From: Falsiroseomonas oleicola
GTDB taxonomy: Bacteria > Pseudomonadota > Alphaproteobacteria > Acetobacterales > Acetobacteraceae
DNA: 64,000 bases
Reading direction: 5' to 3'
NCBI RefSeq assembly: GCF_019029495.1
Contig: NZ_JAERQM010000001.1
Location: forward strand, 186,001 to 250,000
Positions 36,321 through 44,792 of the stretch are shown here, one piece after another. The notes under the pieces are model-generated. The model was not told where the DNA came from. It made no database searches and was given only the letters and a program-made list of their open reading frames with translations. The stretch's first letter is position 1. Each line of letters starts with the position of its first letter. Position numbers and translations under genes: made by a program.

Positions 36321-37547
36321 ATGAACAATGCCGCCCCGCCGACAGACGTGCAGAACCCCGCGGTCACCATCATCGGCGCCGGGCCCGCGGGCCTGATGGC
36401 GGCCGAAATCCTGGCCCAGGCGGGGCTGCGGGTGACGGTCCACGACCACATGCCCTCGGTGGGCCGCAAGTTCCTGATGGCCGGGCGTGGCGGGCTGAAC
36501 CTGACGCATGGGGAGACGCTGGAGACCCTGCTGGGCCGCTACCAGCCCGCCGAACCCCTGTTGCTGCAAGCCATTCAGGGCTTTCCGCCGGCCGCGCTGA
36601 TCGCCTGGTGCGAAGGGTTGGGCGTGCCGACTTTTCGGGGCAGCAGCGGTCGCATCTTCCCCGGCAGCCTCAAGGCCTCGCCCCTGCTGCGCGCCTGGCT
36701 GGGGCGGCTGAATGCGCTGGACGTGGAGATCCGCACCCGCAGCCGCTGGACAGGCTTTGACGCGCAAGGGCACCCCTGTTTCGAGGGCGGCACAGGCGAG
36801 CGACCGGAAGCGACCATCCTGGCGCTGGGCGGCGCCTCCTGGCCCCGGCTCGGCTCCGACGGGCTGTGGCCGGCCCAGTTGCCGGAAGCGCGCGTTACCC
36901 CCTGGGCGCCGGCCAATATGGGCTTCACCCTCGATTGGTCGGCCCATTTCCGGGAGCGCTTCCAGGGCATGCCCCTGAAGCGCATCGGCCTGCGCTTCGC
37001 CGGCCGGACCCTGCGGGGGGAAGCCATGGTCACCAGGACCGGGCTGGAGGGTGGCGCACTCTATGCTTTGTCCGCGCCGCTGCGGCAGGCGATCGCCGAT
37101 ATCGGACAGGCCGAGATCGAGCTGGACCTGCGCCCCGATCTCAGCGCGGCCGTGGTGGCGGAACGGATGGTGGCGCGGCCGCGCGCGGAATCGCTAGCGA
37201 ATGGCCTGCGCAAGGCGCTGGCCTTGCCTCCGGTCGCCATAGGGCTGGTGCAGGAGGCGCTGCGGGCCGGGGCCTCACCCCCTCCGGTGGCGCAGTTGGT
37301 CAAGGCTTTGCCGCTTCGCTTGACCGGTGTTGCCCCGATCGAACGGGCGATCTCCTCGGCCGGCGGTCTTGCCTGGTCCGAACTGGATGCAAGGCTGATG
37401 CTGCGCGCGCGCCCCGGCGTCTTCGCCTGTGGCGAAATGCTGGACTGGGAGGCACCGACCGGCGGCTACCTGCTGCAAGGCTGCTTCAGCACGGGCGTTG
37501 CCGCCGCCCGGGGCGTGCTGGACTGGCTCGCCGGGACCCACGACTGA
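36321..37547 (+). CDS. TIGR03862 family flavoprotein (HI0933/BaiN-like)
   Basis: A 408-residue FAD protein: VTIIGAGPAGLMAAEILAQAGL at the N-terminus, HDHMPSVGRKFLMAGRGGLNLTH (family hallmark), TFRGSSGRIFPGSLKASPLLRAW, and a C-terminal GGLAWSELDARLMLRARPGVFACGEMLDWEAPTGGYLLQGC. The family resembles the BaiN/RdsA reductases; the reaction is unknown. The start at 36321 gives the dinucleotide-binding motif near residue 17. It ends 3 bp from the convergent Lrp gene. Confidence 0.86.
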   Translation: MNNAAPPTDVQNPAVTIIGAGPAGLMAAEILAQAGLRVTVHDHMPSVGRKFLMAGRGGLNLTHGETLETLLGRYQPAEPLLLQAIQGFPPAALIAWCEGLGVPTFRGSSGRIFPGSLKASPLLRAWLGRLNALDVEIRTRSRWTGFDAQGHPCFEGGTGERPEATILALGGASWPRLGSDGLWPAQLPEARVTPWAPANMGFTLDWSAHFRERFQGMPLKRIGLRFAGRTLRGEAMVTRTGLEGGALYALSAPLRQAIADIGQAEIELDLRPDLSAAVVAERMVARPRAESLANGLRKALALPPVAIGLVQEALRAGASPPPVAQLVKALPLRLTGVAPIERAISSAGGLAWSELDARLMLRARPGVFACGEMLDWEAPTGGYLLQGCFSTGVAAARGVLDWLAGTHD

Positions 37548-37550
37548 GCC

Positions 37551-38024
37551 TCAGACGGGCACCGCACCGGGCGGCTTCAGCGCCATCAGAACGAAGGAGC
37601 TACGGGTCTCCTTCACCCCTGGCATGCGCAGCAGCGCCTTGAGCGCGAAATCGGCATAGGCCTCGAAATCCGCCGCCACGACGTGCAGCATGTAGTCCAT
37701 GCCGCCGCTCATGGCATAGGCGGCGATCACCTCGCCTCGCGCGGCCAGGGCCTTGTGGAAGGCCGCCGCCACCTCCTCGGCATGGGAGGACAGAGCCACC
37801 TGCACGAAGGCCTGGATCGGCAGGCCGACCCGGCTGGGCTCCACCACGGCGGCATAGCGGGCGATGACGCCCGCCTCCTCCAACCGTCGAATCCGCCGCA
37901 GGCAGGGCGTGGCGGAAAGCCCGACCTGCTCGGCCAGCAACGTCACGGCGATGCGGCCGTCCTGCTGCAGCAGGCGCAGGATGCGCCGGTCGATCTCATC
38001 CAGGACAATGGTGGATTTCGCCAT
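37551..38024 (-). CDS. Lrp/AsnC family transcriptional regulator
   Basis: A 157-residue regulator: LDEIDRRILRLLQQDGRIAVTLLAEQVGLSATPCLRRIRRLEEAGVI is the HTH, and residues 70-150 form the RAM/ligand domain (PIQAFVQVALSSHAEEVAAAFHKAL, YAMSGGMDYMLHVVAADFEAYADFA). It is divergent from hppD across 119 bp, so regulation of tyrosine/phenylalanine degradation is a strong inference. A 14-bp dyad (AATTC-GCCG-GAATT, 38077-38090) sits between them. The ATG at 38024 is used. Confidence 0.86.
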   Translation of the reverse strand: MAKSTIVLDEIDRRILRLLQQDGRIAVTLLAEQVGLSATPCLRRIRRLEEAGVIARYAAVVEPSRVGLPIQAFVQVALSSHAEEVAAAFHKALAARGEVIAAYAMSGGMDYMLHVVAADFEAYADFALKALLRMPGVKETRSSFVLMALKPPGAVPV

Positions 38025-38076
38025 TTTTCGAACCTTTCTTGGCGATATCACGAAAGCACACCCACAGTCGGAAGGA

Positions 38077-38090
38077 AATTCGCCGGAATT
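38077..38090. promoter_or_regulatory. Short dyad in the Lrp-hppD intergenic region
   Basis: AATTC-GCCG-GAATT, a 5-bp-arm dyad in an AT-richer part of the divergent promoter region. Its size is compatible with an Lrp/AsnC site, but the arms are short and it could be chance. Confidence 0.3.
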
Positions 38091-38143
38091 CACCGCGCGG
38101 GATGGCGTATTCCTGTTGCCTCACCGACGCAGGGAGAAGCGCC

Positions 38144-39250
38144 ATGGATGTCCCGCCTGATCGCAGCGCCTATGCTGGCCAGATCTCCGAGGCCAACCCG
38201 ATGGGCACGGATGGCTTCGAATTCGTGGAGTTCACCGGCCCGGACCTGCCCTATCTGGAGACCCTGTTCGCCCGCCTGGGCTTCTCGGCCGTGGCGCGCC
38301 ATCGCTCCAAGGCGGTGACGCTCTGGCGCCAGGGCGATGTCAATTTCATCCTGAACGCGGAGCCGGAGAGCTTCGCCCAGGCCTTCGCCCGGGTGCATGG
38401 CCCCTGCGCCTGCGCCATGGCCTTCCGGGTGGCGGATGCCGCCCAGGCCTATCAGCGCGCCATCGCGCTCGGCGCCAAGCCGGTGCAGGGGAGGATCGGC
38501 CCGATGGAGCTGAACATCCCGGCCATCGAAGGCATTGGCGGGTCCCTGCTGTATTTCGTGGACCGCTACGGCCCGCGCGGCAGCATCTATGATGTCGATT
38601 TCCACTGGACCGGCGAACGCGACCCCAGCCCCAAGGGCAGCGGCCTGACCGTGATCGACCACCTGACCCATAACGTCCATCGCGGCCGCATGGATGTCTG
38701 GTGGCAGTTCTACGCCAAGCTCTTCAATTTCCGTGAGATTCGCTACTTTGACATCGAGGGCAAGCTGACCGGGCTGAAGTCCCGCGCCCTCACCTCCCCC
38801 TGCGGCCAGATCCGCATCCCGATCAATGAAAGCTCGGACGACCGCAGCCAGATCGAGGAATTTCTCCGCGCCTATGGTGGCGAGGGCATCCAGCACGTCG
38901 CCCTCGGCACCGCCGACATCCATGCGAGTGTCGAGGCGATGCGCGCCGCCGAGGTGAAATTCCTGGACACGCCCGACACCTATTATGAGCTGCTGCCCAA
39001 CCGGCTCCCTGGCATTGAGGCAGGAATTGATCGGCTGCGGCGCAACCGCATCCTGATGGACGGGGCACCGACGCCCGAGGGCGGCCGCCTGCTGCAGATC
39101 TTCACCGACACCGTCATCGGGCCGATCTTCTTCGAATTGATCCAGCGCCAGGGCGACCAGGGCTTTGGCGAGGGCAATTTCCGCGCCCTGTTCGAGAGCA
39201 TCGAGCTGGACCAGATCCGCCGCGGCGTCCTCAAGCCGGCGGCGGCCTGA
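38144..39250 (+). CDS. hppD: 4-hydroxyphenylpyruvate dioxygenase
   Basis: A 368-residue non-haem iron dioxygenase converting 4-hydroxyphenylpyruvate to homogentisate in tyrosine catabolism. Two VOC-type domains are present; the Fe ligands are His173 (IDHLTHNV), His251 (GIQHVALGT) and Glu331 (FFELIQRQG). The C-terminal FGEGNFRALFESIELDQIRRGVL is the gating helix. The ATG at 38144 follows AGGGAGAAGCGCC. The Lrp-type regulator is divergent. The last 20 bp overlap the convergent fliJ gene. No hmgA or FAH partner is adjacent. Confidence 0.95.
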   Translation: MDVPPDRSAYAGQISEANPMGTDGFEFVEFTGPDLPYLETLFARLGFSAVARHRSKAVTLWRQGDVNFILNAEPESFAQAFARVHGPCACAMAFRVADAAQAYQRAIALGAKPVQGRIGPMELNIPAIEGIGGSLLYFVDRYGPRGSIYDVDFHWTGERDPSPKGSGLTVIDHLTHNVHRGRMDVWWQFYAKLFNFREIRYFDIEGKLTGLKSRALTSPCGQIRIPINESSDDRSQIEEFLRAYGGEGIQHVALGTADIHASVEAMRAAEVKFLDTPDTYYELLPNRLPGIEAGIDRLRRNRILMDGAPTPEGGRLLQIFTDTVIGPIFFELIQRQGDQGFGEGNFRALFESIELDQIRRGVLKPAAA

Positions 39251-39641
39251 GCGCACCGCGCGGCAGGTCATCCAGCCGCGCCTGCATCCGCTCCAGCCGC
39301 TCGGCCCGCGCCTGGCTGCGCAGCCGCGCCGCCTCCTCCACCACGGCGCTCTCGGCGCGGGAGGCGGCGGCGACCGCATCGCGCAGTGGCAGAATGCCCG
39401 CGGCGATGGCATCGCGGCGGGCGGCAAGCTGCGCCACCCGGGACTGGGCGGTGGGCAGCCAGGCGGCAAAGGCCTCCGGCGCCGCGCCCGCCCTTTCGGA
39501 CTCGCGCATCGCTTCAGCACGTTGCTGGGCCTCTGCCGCCTGGCTCTCCTGGGCCAAAGCATCCCCGAGGCTGCGGCGCGCCGCATCCAACTCGATCCTG
39601 CGGAGCAGGCGCAGGGCCTCGATCGGGCTAGGCCGGGGCAT
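39231..39641 (-). CDS. fliJ: Flagellar export chaperone FliJ-like protein
   Basis: A 136-residue, almost entirely helical protein rich in Ala, Arg and Glu (LRLLRRIELDAARRSLGDALAQESQAAEAQQRAEAMRES), consistent with the antiparallel coiled coil of FliJ. Sequence conservation in FliJ is weak; the assignment rests on the coiled-coil pattern and on the 14-bp overlap with fliI upstream, the usual gene order. It overlaps the end of hppD by 20 bp on the opposite strand. Confidence 0.7.
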   Translation of the reverse strand: MPRPSPIEALRLLRRIELDAARRSLGDALAQESQAAEAQQRAEAMRESERAGAAPEAFAAWLPTAQSRVAQLAARRDAIAAGILPLRDAVAAASRAESAVVEEAARLRSQARAERLERMQARLDDLPRGALRPPPA

Positions 39642-40965
39642 CGGACAGCGCCTCGGCGAGGCGGGCAAAGGCCTCCTCCAATGTCGAGACCTCGCCACGC
39701 GCCTGATGCAGCATGGCATCGATGCGTGGCGCCATGCGCAGAGCCTGATCGACTGAGGCGTCGGTCCCGGCGCGATAGGCGCCGAGGCGGACCAGATCCG
39801 CCACCTCATCCCGCAACGACAATATCTTGCGGGCCTGGCGCACCAGCCCCGCCTGATCCGGCGTCAGGCAGCCCGGGGCGCTGCGCGACAGGCTGCGCAG
39901 CACCTCCACCGCCGGGTAGCGGCCCGCCTCGGCAATCCGCCGCTCCAGCACCGCATGGCCGTCGAGGATGCCGCGCACAGCGTCGGCGATGGGTTCGTCA
40001 TGGTCATCGCCCTCCACCAGCACCGTCATCAGGGCGGTGATGCTGCCGGCGCCAGGCCCGCCCGGGCCGGCCCGTTCCAGCAGCGCCGGCAGTTCCCGGA
40101 AGACGCTGGGCGGATAGCCACGGGTCGCGGGCGGCTCCCCCGCCGCCAGGCCGATCTCGCGGCAGGCCAGGGCAAAGCGCGTGACGGAATCCAGCAGCAG
40201 CAGCACGCGATGGCCGGCATCGCGGAAACGCTCGGCCACCGCCAGGCTCGCATAACCGGCCTCGCGCCGCAGGGCCGCGGGGGCGTCGGAGGTGGCGCAG
40301 ACGACGACACTGCGTGCCAGGCCTTCCGGTCCCAGATCGTCCTCGATGAATTCCCGCAATTCGCGGCCGCGTTCCCCGATCAGCCCAAGGACCACCACAT
40401 CGAAGGCTGCAGCCCGCGCCATGGTGGCGAGCAGCGTGGACTTGCCGATCCCGGAGGCGGCGAAAAGCCCGATCCGCTGGCCTTCCCGCATGGTGCAGAA
40501 GGCATCAAGGACCCGGACACCGACCCCGACCGGCGGGCCAAGGCGCTGCCGTGTTGCGGCCGGAGGGGCCGCTGCGCGGGTGGGCCGGGCGTGCTGCCCG
40601 CCGAGCAACGGCCCCTTGCCATCCAGCGGGCGGCCCAGCGGGTCGACCACGCGCCCGAGCCAGCCCTGCCCCACACGCAATCCTGGGCTTTCGAGGGCAA
40701 CGACCTCATCACCCTCGGCCATGTTAGATGTCTCGCCGAAAATGACGGCGCGCGCCGAGGAGCGCCCGATGCTGACAACCTCTGCCAGCGACGGTTCGGC
40801 AGAACCCCTGAGTTGAATACCGAGTCTTTCTCCGATTGCGAGGCTGGGTCGAATTCCCGCAACATCGACCGCGAGCAGGTCGGCGGCCTGGACGATACCG
40901 CGACGCTGATGACGTGGGATTTGGCGCAAGGCACGGGCCGCGGCCCACCATTCCTTACTTTTCAT
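39628..40965 (-). CDS. fliI: Flagellum-specific/type III export ATPase FliI
   Basis: A 445-residue F1-beta-like ATPase. Walker A is in GLFAASGIGKSTLLATMARA, the FliI-typical region is GLIGERGRELREFIEDDLG, Walker B is HRVLLLLDSVTRFALACREIGL, and GEPPATRGYPPSVFRELPALLERAG is a hallmark of the export ATPases. It energises export of flagellar subunits with FliH/FliJ. The start is the ATG at 40965 (MKSKEWWAAARALRQIP); an upstream frame to 41196 would run into ctrA. It is divergent from ctrA, so both may share regulation. Confidence 0.9.
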   Translation of the reverse strand: MKSKEWWAAARALRQIPRHQRRGIVQAADLLAVDVAGIRPSLAIGERLGIQLRGSAEPSLAEVVSIGRSSARAVIFGETSNMAEGDEVVALESPGLRVGQGWLGRVVDPLGRPLDGKGPLLGGQHARPTRAAAPPAATRQRLGPPVGVGVRVLDAFCTMREGQRIGLFAASGIGKSTLLATMARAAAFDVVVLGLIGERGRELREFIEDDLGPEGLARSVVVCATSDAPAALRREAGYASLAVAERFRDAGHRVLLLLDSVTRFALACREIGLAAGEPPATRGYPPSVFRELPALLERAGPGGPGAGSITALMTVLVEGDDHDEPIADAVRGILDGHAVLERRIAEAGRYPAVEVLRSLSRSAPGCLTPDQAGLVRQARKILSLRDEVADLVRLGAYRAGTDASVDQALRMAPRIDAMLHQARGEVSTLEEAFARLAEALSDAPA

Positions 40966-41101
40966 GGAATGTCTAAAAATGTCATGAACAGCTATTTTCC
41001 CGTTTATACCTTGGGTATGATGCGTTTTTTCGGTGAATAAGCCCTTCACAAATCGCGTAGAAGTGGTATTCATACACGCATCCGGTGTGTGGAGGCGTTC
41101 C
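40966..41101. promoter_or_regulatory. AT-rich divergent promoter region between fliI and ctrA
   Basis: This 136-bp interval is markedly more AT-rich than its surroundings and must hold both the fliI and ctrA promoters. It contains two short dyads: ATACC-TTG-GGTAT (41006-41018) and GTAT-TC-ATAC (41066-41075). I do not find a full TTAA-N7-TTAA CtrA box, so direct CtrA autoregulation is not shown. Confidence 0.5.
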
Positions 41102-41836
41102 ATGCGTGTCCTTTTGGTTGAAGATGATACAATTGTCGCGCGTGGTGTCACTCTAGCGCTCAAGGCCTCGGCCATGATCGTGGACACGGCCGACACGGGC
41201 GAAGAAGCCCTCGAGCTTGCCAGGCTGTATGACTACGACATCGTCATTCTCGACCTCATGCTTCCTGACATGGAAGGATATGAGGTTGTGCGCAGGCTGC
41301 GTGCGGCGCGCCTCGAGACGCCGGTGTTGATCCTCTCCGGCCTGACAAGGCCGCAGGCGAAGATCCGTGGCTTCGGCATGGGTGCCGACGACTACATCAC
41401 CAAGCCCTTCGACCAGCAGGAGTTGGTGGCCCGTATCCAGGCCATCGTCCGCCGCGCCAAGGGCTTCAGCCAGCCGACCCTCTCGGTGGGTCCGCTGACC
41501 CTCAACCTTGGCTCGCGCGAAGTTCTGGTCGATGGGCATGCTGTGCATCTGACCGGCAAGGAATACGCGGTTCTCGAACTCCTCACCCTTCGCAAAGGCG
41601 TGGTCCTGACGAAGGAGGCGTTCCTGAATCACCTCTACGGGGGAATGGATGAACCGGAGGTGAAGATCATTGACGTCTTCATCTGCAAGCTGCGCAAGAA
41701 ATTGGCAAACGCCGGCGCGGCGGAGCTGATTGGCACCGTCTGGGGCCGTGGCTATGTTCTGCGGGAGCCGAACAATACCGTGCGTCTGCCGGCAGGCCCT
41801 GATGGCCGCGGCGGCCCGGCAAGCGCCGCCGCCTGA
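41102..41836 (+). CDS. ctrA: Cell cycle/motility response regulator CtrA
   Basis: A 244-residue OmpR-type regulator. The receiver has EDD at residues 7-9, the phosphorylated Asp51 ([11 protein letters not shown]) and Lys in [15 protein letters not shown]. The DNA-binding domain includes [53 protein letters not shown], nearly invariant in CtrA orthologues. CtrA receives phosphate from CckA through ChpT, and chpT lies 5.7 kb away on the other strand. In early-branching alphaproteobacteria CtrA mainly controls motility, which fits the flanking fli and che genes. A terminator follows at 41918. Confidence 0.95.
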   Translation: MRVLLVEDDTIVARGVTLALKASAMIVDTADTGEEALELARLYDYDIVILDLMLPDMEGYEVVRRLRAARLETPVLILSGLTRPQAKIRGFGMGADDYITKPFDQQELVARIQAIVRRAKGFSQPTLSVGPLTLNLGSREVLVDGHAVHLTGKEYAVLELLTLRKGVVLTKEAFLNHLYGGMDEPEVKIIDVFICKLRKKLANAGAAELIGTVWGRGYVLREPNNTVRLPAGPDGRGGPASAAA

Positions 41837-41917
41837 GGCGAACGGCGCCAATAATCTGCACCCAGTCCAGTTTCATGGCCTGGGTGGGCCGGCGATGTCA
41901 CGACAGCTTGCTCTTCA

Positions 41918-41947
41918 AACCCGGCCCCCAACGGAAGCCGGGTTTTT
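41918..41947 (+). terminator. Rho-independent terminator after ctrA
   Basis: AACCCGGC (41918-41925), an 11-base loop, GCCGGGTT (41937-41944) and a run of T up to 41947 followed by GCTT. The 8-bp stem plus U-tract is a good intrinsic terminator for ctrA; on the other strand it has a shorter T-run and may also end the cheR transcript. Confidence 0.85.
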
Positions 41948-42004
41948 GCTTGTCATGATGCGCCATGCACCCACCGGGCGCATGGCCAAACCCTTGCTTC
42001 CCTG

Positions 42005-42826
42005 TCAGGCTGCAGCGCGCTGGGGGGATGTGCCATAGGCGCCACGCTCGCCAGCAATCGGCACCAGCCGGTCGGTCAATCCAAGCACCGTCTCCGCCCC
42101 TCCCAGATACAGGACGCCATCCGGCGTCAGTCGCCGCGCGAGCGCATCGAGAACGCGCGTCTTGGTTGGCGCATCAAAATAGATCAGCACATTACGGCAG
42201 AAAATCGCGTCGAAACGACCCAGCGACGAAAGATCGTTCAGCAGGTTGCGCTCCTCGAAACGCACCATCGCCGCCAGCTCCGGTGAAATCTTCCACTTCG
42301 CGCCATCCTGCTTGAAGTGCTTCACCAGGGAGCGGATCGGAAGACCGCGCTGCACCTCAAACTGCGTGAAGACCCCTTGCCGCGCACGCTGGAGGATTTC
42401 CGCCGAGATATCCGTCGCAAGGATTTCCACGCGGCAATCCTTGCGCGCGCCCATGGTATCGGCCACCAGCATGGCGATCGAATAGGGCTCCTGCCCCGTC
42501 GAGCAGGCGGCCGACCAGATCCGCAAGGGCGCGCCGGGGGAGCGGGAGGCTATCAGCCGGGGCAGGACCTTGGTGAGATGCTCGAAGGGCTTGCCATCGC
42601 GGAAGAAGGACGACTCATGTGTCGTCAGCGCCTCCACCACCGCGCGCTCCAGCGCCTCATCCGGCCGTCGCAGCTTCTGGCCCAGCGCCGCGAGGGAGGC
42701 CAGGCCGAAACGGCTCAGCACAGGCCCGAGGCGGGTTTCCAGGAGATAGGCCTTGTCCGAGGTCAGCACGATGCCGGAACGGCGTCGCACAACTCCGGCA
42801 ATCTCAGCGAAATCGTCGTTCGTCAT
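42005..42826 (-). CDS. cheR: Chemotaxis protein methyltransferase CheR
   Basis: A 273-residue SAM-dependent methyltransferase that methylates glutamates of chemoreceptors. It has the N-terminal helical domain (FAEIAGVVRRRSGIVLTSDKAYLLETRL), TTHESSFFRDGKPFEHL, the SAM site IWSAACSTGQEPYSIAML, and EILATDISAEILQRARQGVF and RFDAIFCRNVLIYFD. It overlaps cheB by 4 bp (ATGA). It is the last gene of the chpT-che operon; no receptor gene is in the window. Confidence 0.93.
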   Translation of the reverse strand: MTNDDFAEIAGVVRRRSGIVLTSDKAYLLETRLGPVLSRFGLASLAALGQKLRRPDEALERAVVEALTTHESSFFRDGKPFEHLTKVLPRLIASRSPGAPLRIWSAACSTGQEPYSIAMLVADTMGARKDCRVEILATDISAEILQRARQGVFTQFEVQRGLPIRSLVKHFKQDGAKWKISPELAAMVRFEERNLLNDLSSLGRFDAIFCRNVLIYFDAPTKTRVLDALARRLTPDGVLYLGGAETVLGLTDRLVPIAGERGAYGTSPQRAAA

Positions 42827-43911
42827 GTCCGCTTTCCGTCTGCGCCAGCCACAAGAATACGGCTGGCAATGTCCTCGACACTGAGAATCGCCGAGGCGAT
42901 CCCGGCCTTTGCGACCGCACCGGGCATGCCCCAGACGACCGAACTCGCTTCATCCTGCGCCAGGACGGCGCCCCCTGCCCCGGTCACGGAACGGCAGCCC
43001 GCAAGGCCGTCGCTTCCCATGCCGGTCAGGATCGCCACCAGCAGGCGTCCCTGGCACGCAGCGACCAGGCTGCGCAGCATCGGGTCCACCGCAGGGCGAC
43101 AGAAGTTCTCCGGCGGACCATCGCCAAGTTGCGACACCAGGCTGCCCCCCACATCCTTGATGAGAAGATGCCGATCGCCGGGCGCCAGATAGAGGCGGCC
43201 TGGCAGCAGTTTCTCCCCATCCTTCGCCTCGCTGCAGGGCAAGGTGCCGATGCGGTTCAGGTGATCCGCCAGCAGCGTGGTGAACCCCGCCGGCATGTGC
43301 TGCACCACGACCACCGGCATGCCCAGAGGACGATCCAGTTTCGCAACAAGACTGGCCAGCGCCTGCGGCCCACCGGTGGAGGAGCCGATGGCGATCGCGC
43401 GCGGCTTACCAGCGATGACCGCCGGACGCGCCGCCAGGACATAGCGAGGCGCGGCTGTCGGAGCGGCGCGGGAGGCGGGGCGCCGCATGCGCGCCCAGCC
43501 CTTCACCTTGGCGACCAGCTCCGCCTGGAACTGCCCACCATTCATACCGCCTGCCGCCGCGGAGGGCTTGGGCACGTAGTCGACCGCCCCGGCCCGCAGC
43601 GCCGCCATGGTGGCCGTCGCGCCGCGCTGGCTCAGCGCACTGGCGACGATGATCGCCGTCTGCGGCGCTGCCTTCAGCAGCAGCGGCAGTGCCGTCATGC
43701 CATCCATGCGCGGCATTTCGAGGTCGAGCAGCACCACCTGCGGCCTCTCCGCCACGGGCATGGCCGTCAACTGTGCGAGCGCGTCGCCGCCATCGGTCGC
43801 CCTGGCGACCACCTTGATGTCCGGATCCGTTGCCAGCATCCGCGACATGATGGTGCGCGCCGCCGCGCTATCGTCGCACAGCAGGACCCGGACAGGCCCA
43901 GTGCTGATCAC
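42823..43911 (-). CDS. cheB: Chemotaxis response regulator / protein-glutamate methylesterase CheB
   Basis: A 362-residue two-domain protein. The N-terminal receiver carries Asp13/Asp14 and the phosphorylation site Asp63 (VVLLDLEMPRMDG). The C-terminal esterase has the catalytic triad Ser178 (IGSSTGGPQ), His205 (VVQHMPAGFT) and Asp301 (LTGMGSDG). It removes methyl groups from chemoreceptors opposing CheR. Coupled by 4-bp overlaps to cheY upstream and cheR downstream. Confidence 0.94.
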   Translation of the reverse strand: MISTGPVRVLLCDDSAAARTIMSRMLATDPDIKVVARATDGGDALAQLTAMPVAERPQVVLLDLEMPRMDGMTALPLLLKAAPQTAIIVASALSQRGATATMAALRAGAVDYVPKPSAAAGGMNGGQFQAELVAKVKGWARMRRPASRAAPTAAPRYVLAARPAVIAGKPRAIAIGSSTGGPQALASLVAKLDRPLGMPVVVVQHMPAGFTTLLADHLNRIGTLPCSEAKDGEKLLPGRLYLAPGDRHLLIKDVGGSLVSQLGDGPPENFCRPAVDPMLRSLVAACQGRLLVAILTGMGSDGLAGCRSVTGAGGAVLAQDEASSVVWGMPGAVAKAGIASAILSVEDIASRILVAGADGKRT

Positions 43912-44315
43912 GCCGCCGCTGCCTGCAGCAATCCGAGCTGCGTCAGCTTGCTGCCCAGGATCTCGGCATCGAAAGGCTTCATCACATATTCCTGGGCGCC
44001 CGCCTCCAGCGCCTCGACGATGCGCTCGAAGGCGATCTCCGTGGTGCAGAGCACGACGACCGGATGGTCGCGGCCGAATTCGGCACGTGCCGCGCGCAGG
44101 AAGGACAGGCCATCCATCACTGGCATGTTCCAGTCGAGCAGCACCAGTTCCGGCAGCAGCTCGCGGCAGGCGGTCAATGCCTCGCTGCCATCGCCCGCCT
44201 CGCGGACGGTGAAGCCGAAGCCTTCCATGAAGCGCCGCGCCGCCTTGCGCACGACACGGCTGTCATCGACGACGAGGCACTGGCGCACCGCCGCCTGATC
44301 CACGGGGGCGCTCAT
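43908..44315 (-). CDS. cheY: Response regulator CheY
   Basis: A 135-residue stand-alone receiver: acidic pair Asp17/Asp18, phosphorylation site Asp61 (LVLLDWNMPVMDG), Thr in VVLCTTE and Lys in YVMKPFDAE. It sits between cheW and cheB with 4-bp overlaps on both sides, which supports its role as the CheY output to the flagellar motor. The WNMPVMDGL motif is typical of alphaproteobacterial CheY. Confidence 0.88.
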   Translation of the reverse strand: MSAPVDQAAVRQCLVVDDSRVVRKAARRFMEGFGFTVREAGDGSEALTACRELLPELVLLDWNMPVMDGLSFLRAARAEFGRDHPVVVLCTTEIAFERIVEALEAGAQEYVMKPFDAEILGSKLTQLGLLQAAAA

Positions 44316-44776
44316 CGGCCACCGCCGATCGCGAGCACACGCTCGACATCCAGGACGATCAGCAATTGCCCGTCCCGACGATGCACGCCGCGCGAAACCT
44401 CGCGCCAGACAGCATCCAAGGTCGGAGGATTGGCCGCGGAATCCTCCTGGCGCAGCGGAACAACCTCGCCGACCGCATCGGCCAGCATGCTGTAGAGCTC
44501 ACCGGCCATCTCGACCACGATGCTCATTGGCTGGATGTCCGCCGGCCTGGGCGGCAGGCCGAGCCTGCGCCGCAGATCGACCGCGGTGACGATGCGTCCC
44601 CGCAGGTTGAGGCTGCCAGCCACTTCGGGCGGTGCCAGCGGAATGCGCGTGATGACCTGTGGGCCGAGCACATCGCGCACGACCAGCACGGGGACACCGC
44701 AAGCCTGGCCCGCCACGGTCAGGGTCAGGAAAAGATCGGCATCGGTGACTGCCGATTGGGTTGCTTGATTACGCAA
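44312..44776 (-). CDS. cheW: Chemotaxis coupling protein CheW
   Basis: A 154-residue CheW domain protein: FLTLTVAGQACGVPVLVVRDVLGPQVITRIPLAPPEVAGSLNLRGRIVTAVDLRRRLGL is the canonical pattern. It links receptors to CheA. I use a TTG at 44776 because GGAGG (complement of 44785-44789) lies exactly 8 bases upstream, just after the cheA stop; longer starts would run into cheA. It overlaps cheY by 4 bp. Confidence 0.9.
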   Translation of the reverse strand: MRNQATQSAVTDADLFLTLTVAGQACGVPVLVVRDVLGPQVITRIPLAPPEVAGSLNLRGRIVTAVDLRRRLGLPPRPADIQPMSIVVEMAGELYSMLADAVGEVVPLRQEDSAANPPTLDAVWREVSRGVHRRDGQLLIVLDVERVLAIGGGR

Positions 44777-44792
44777 GACCAGATCCTCCGCT

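Noticed and set aside
40966-41101. CtrA box (TTAA-N7-TTAA) upstream of ctrA or fliI
   Set aside because: No full-length match found by eye; only short unrelated dyads.
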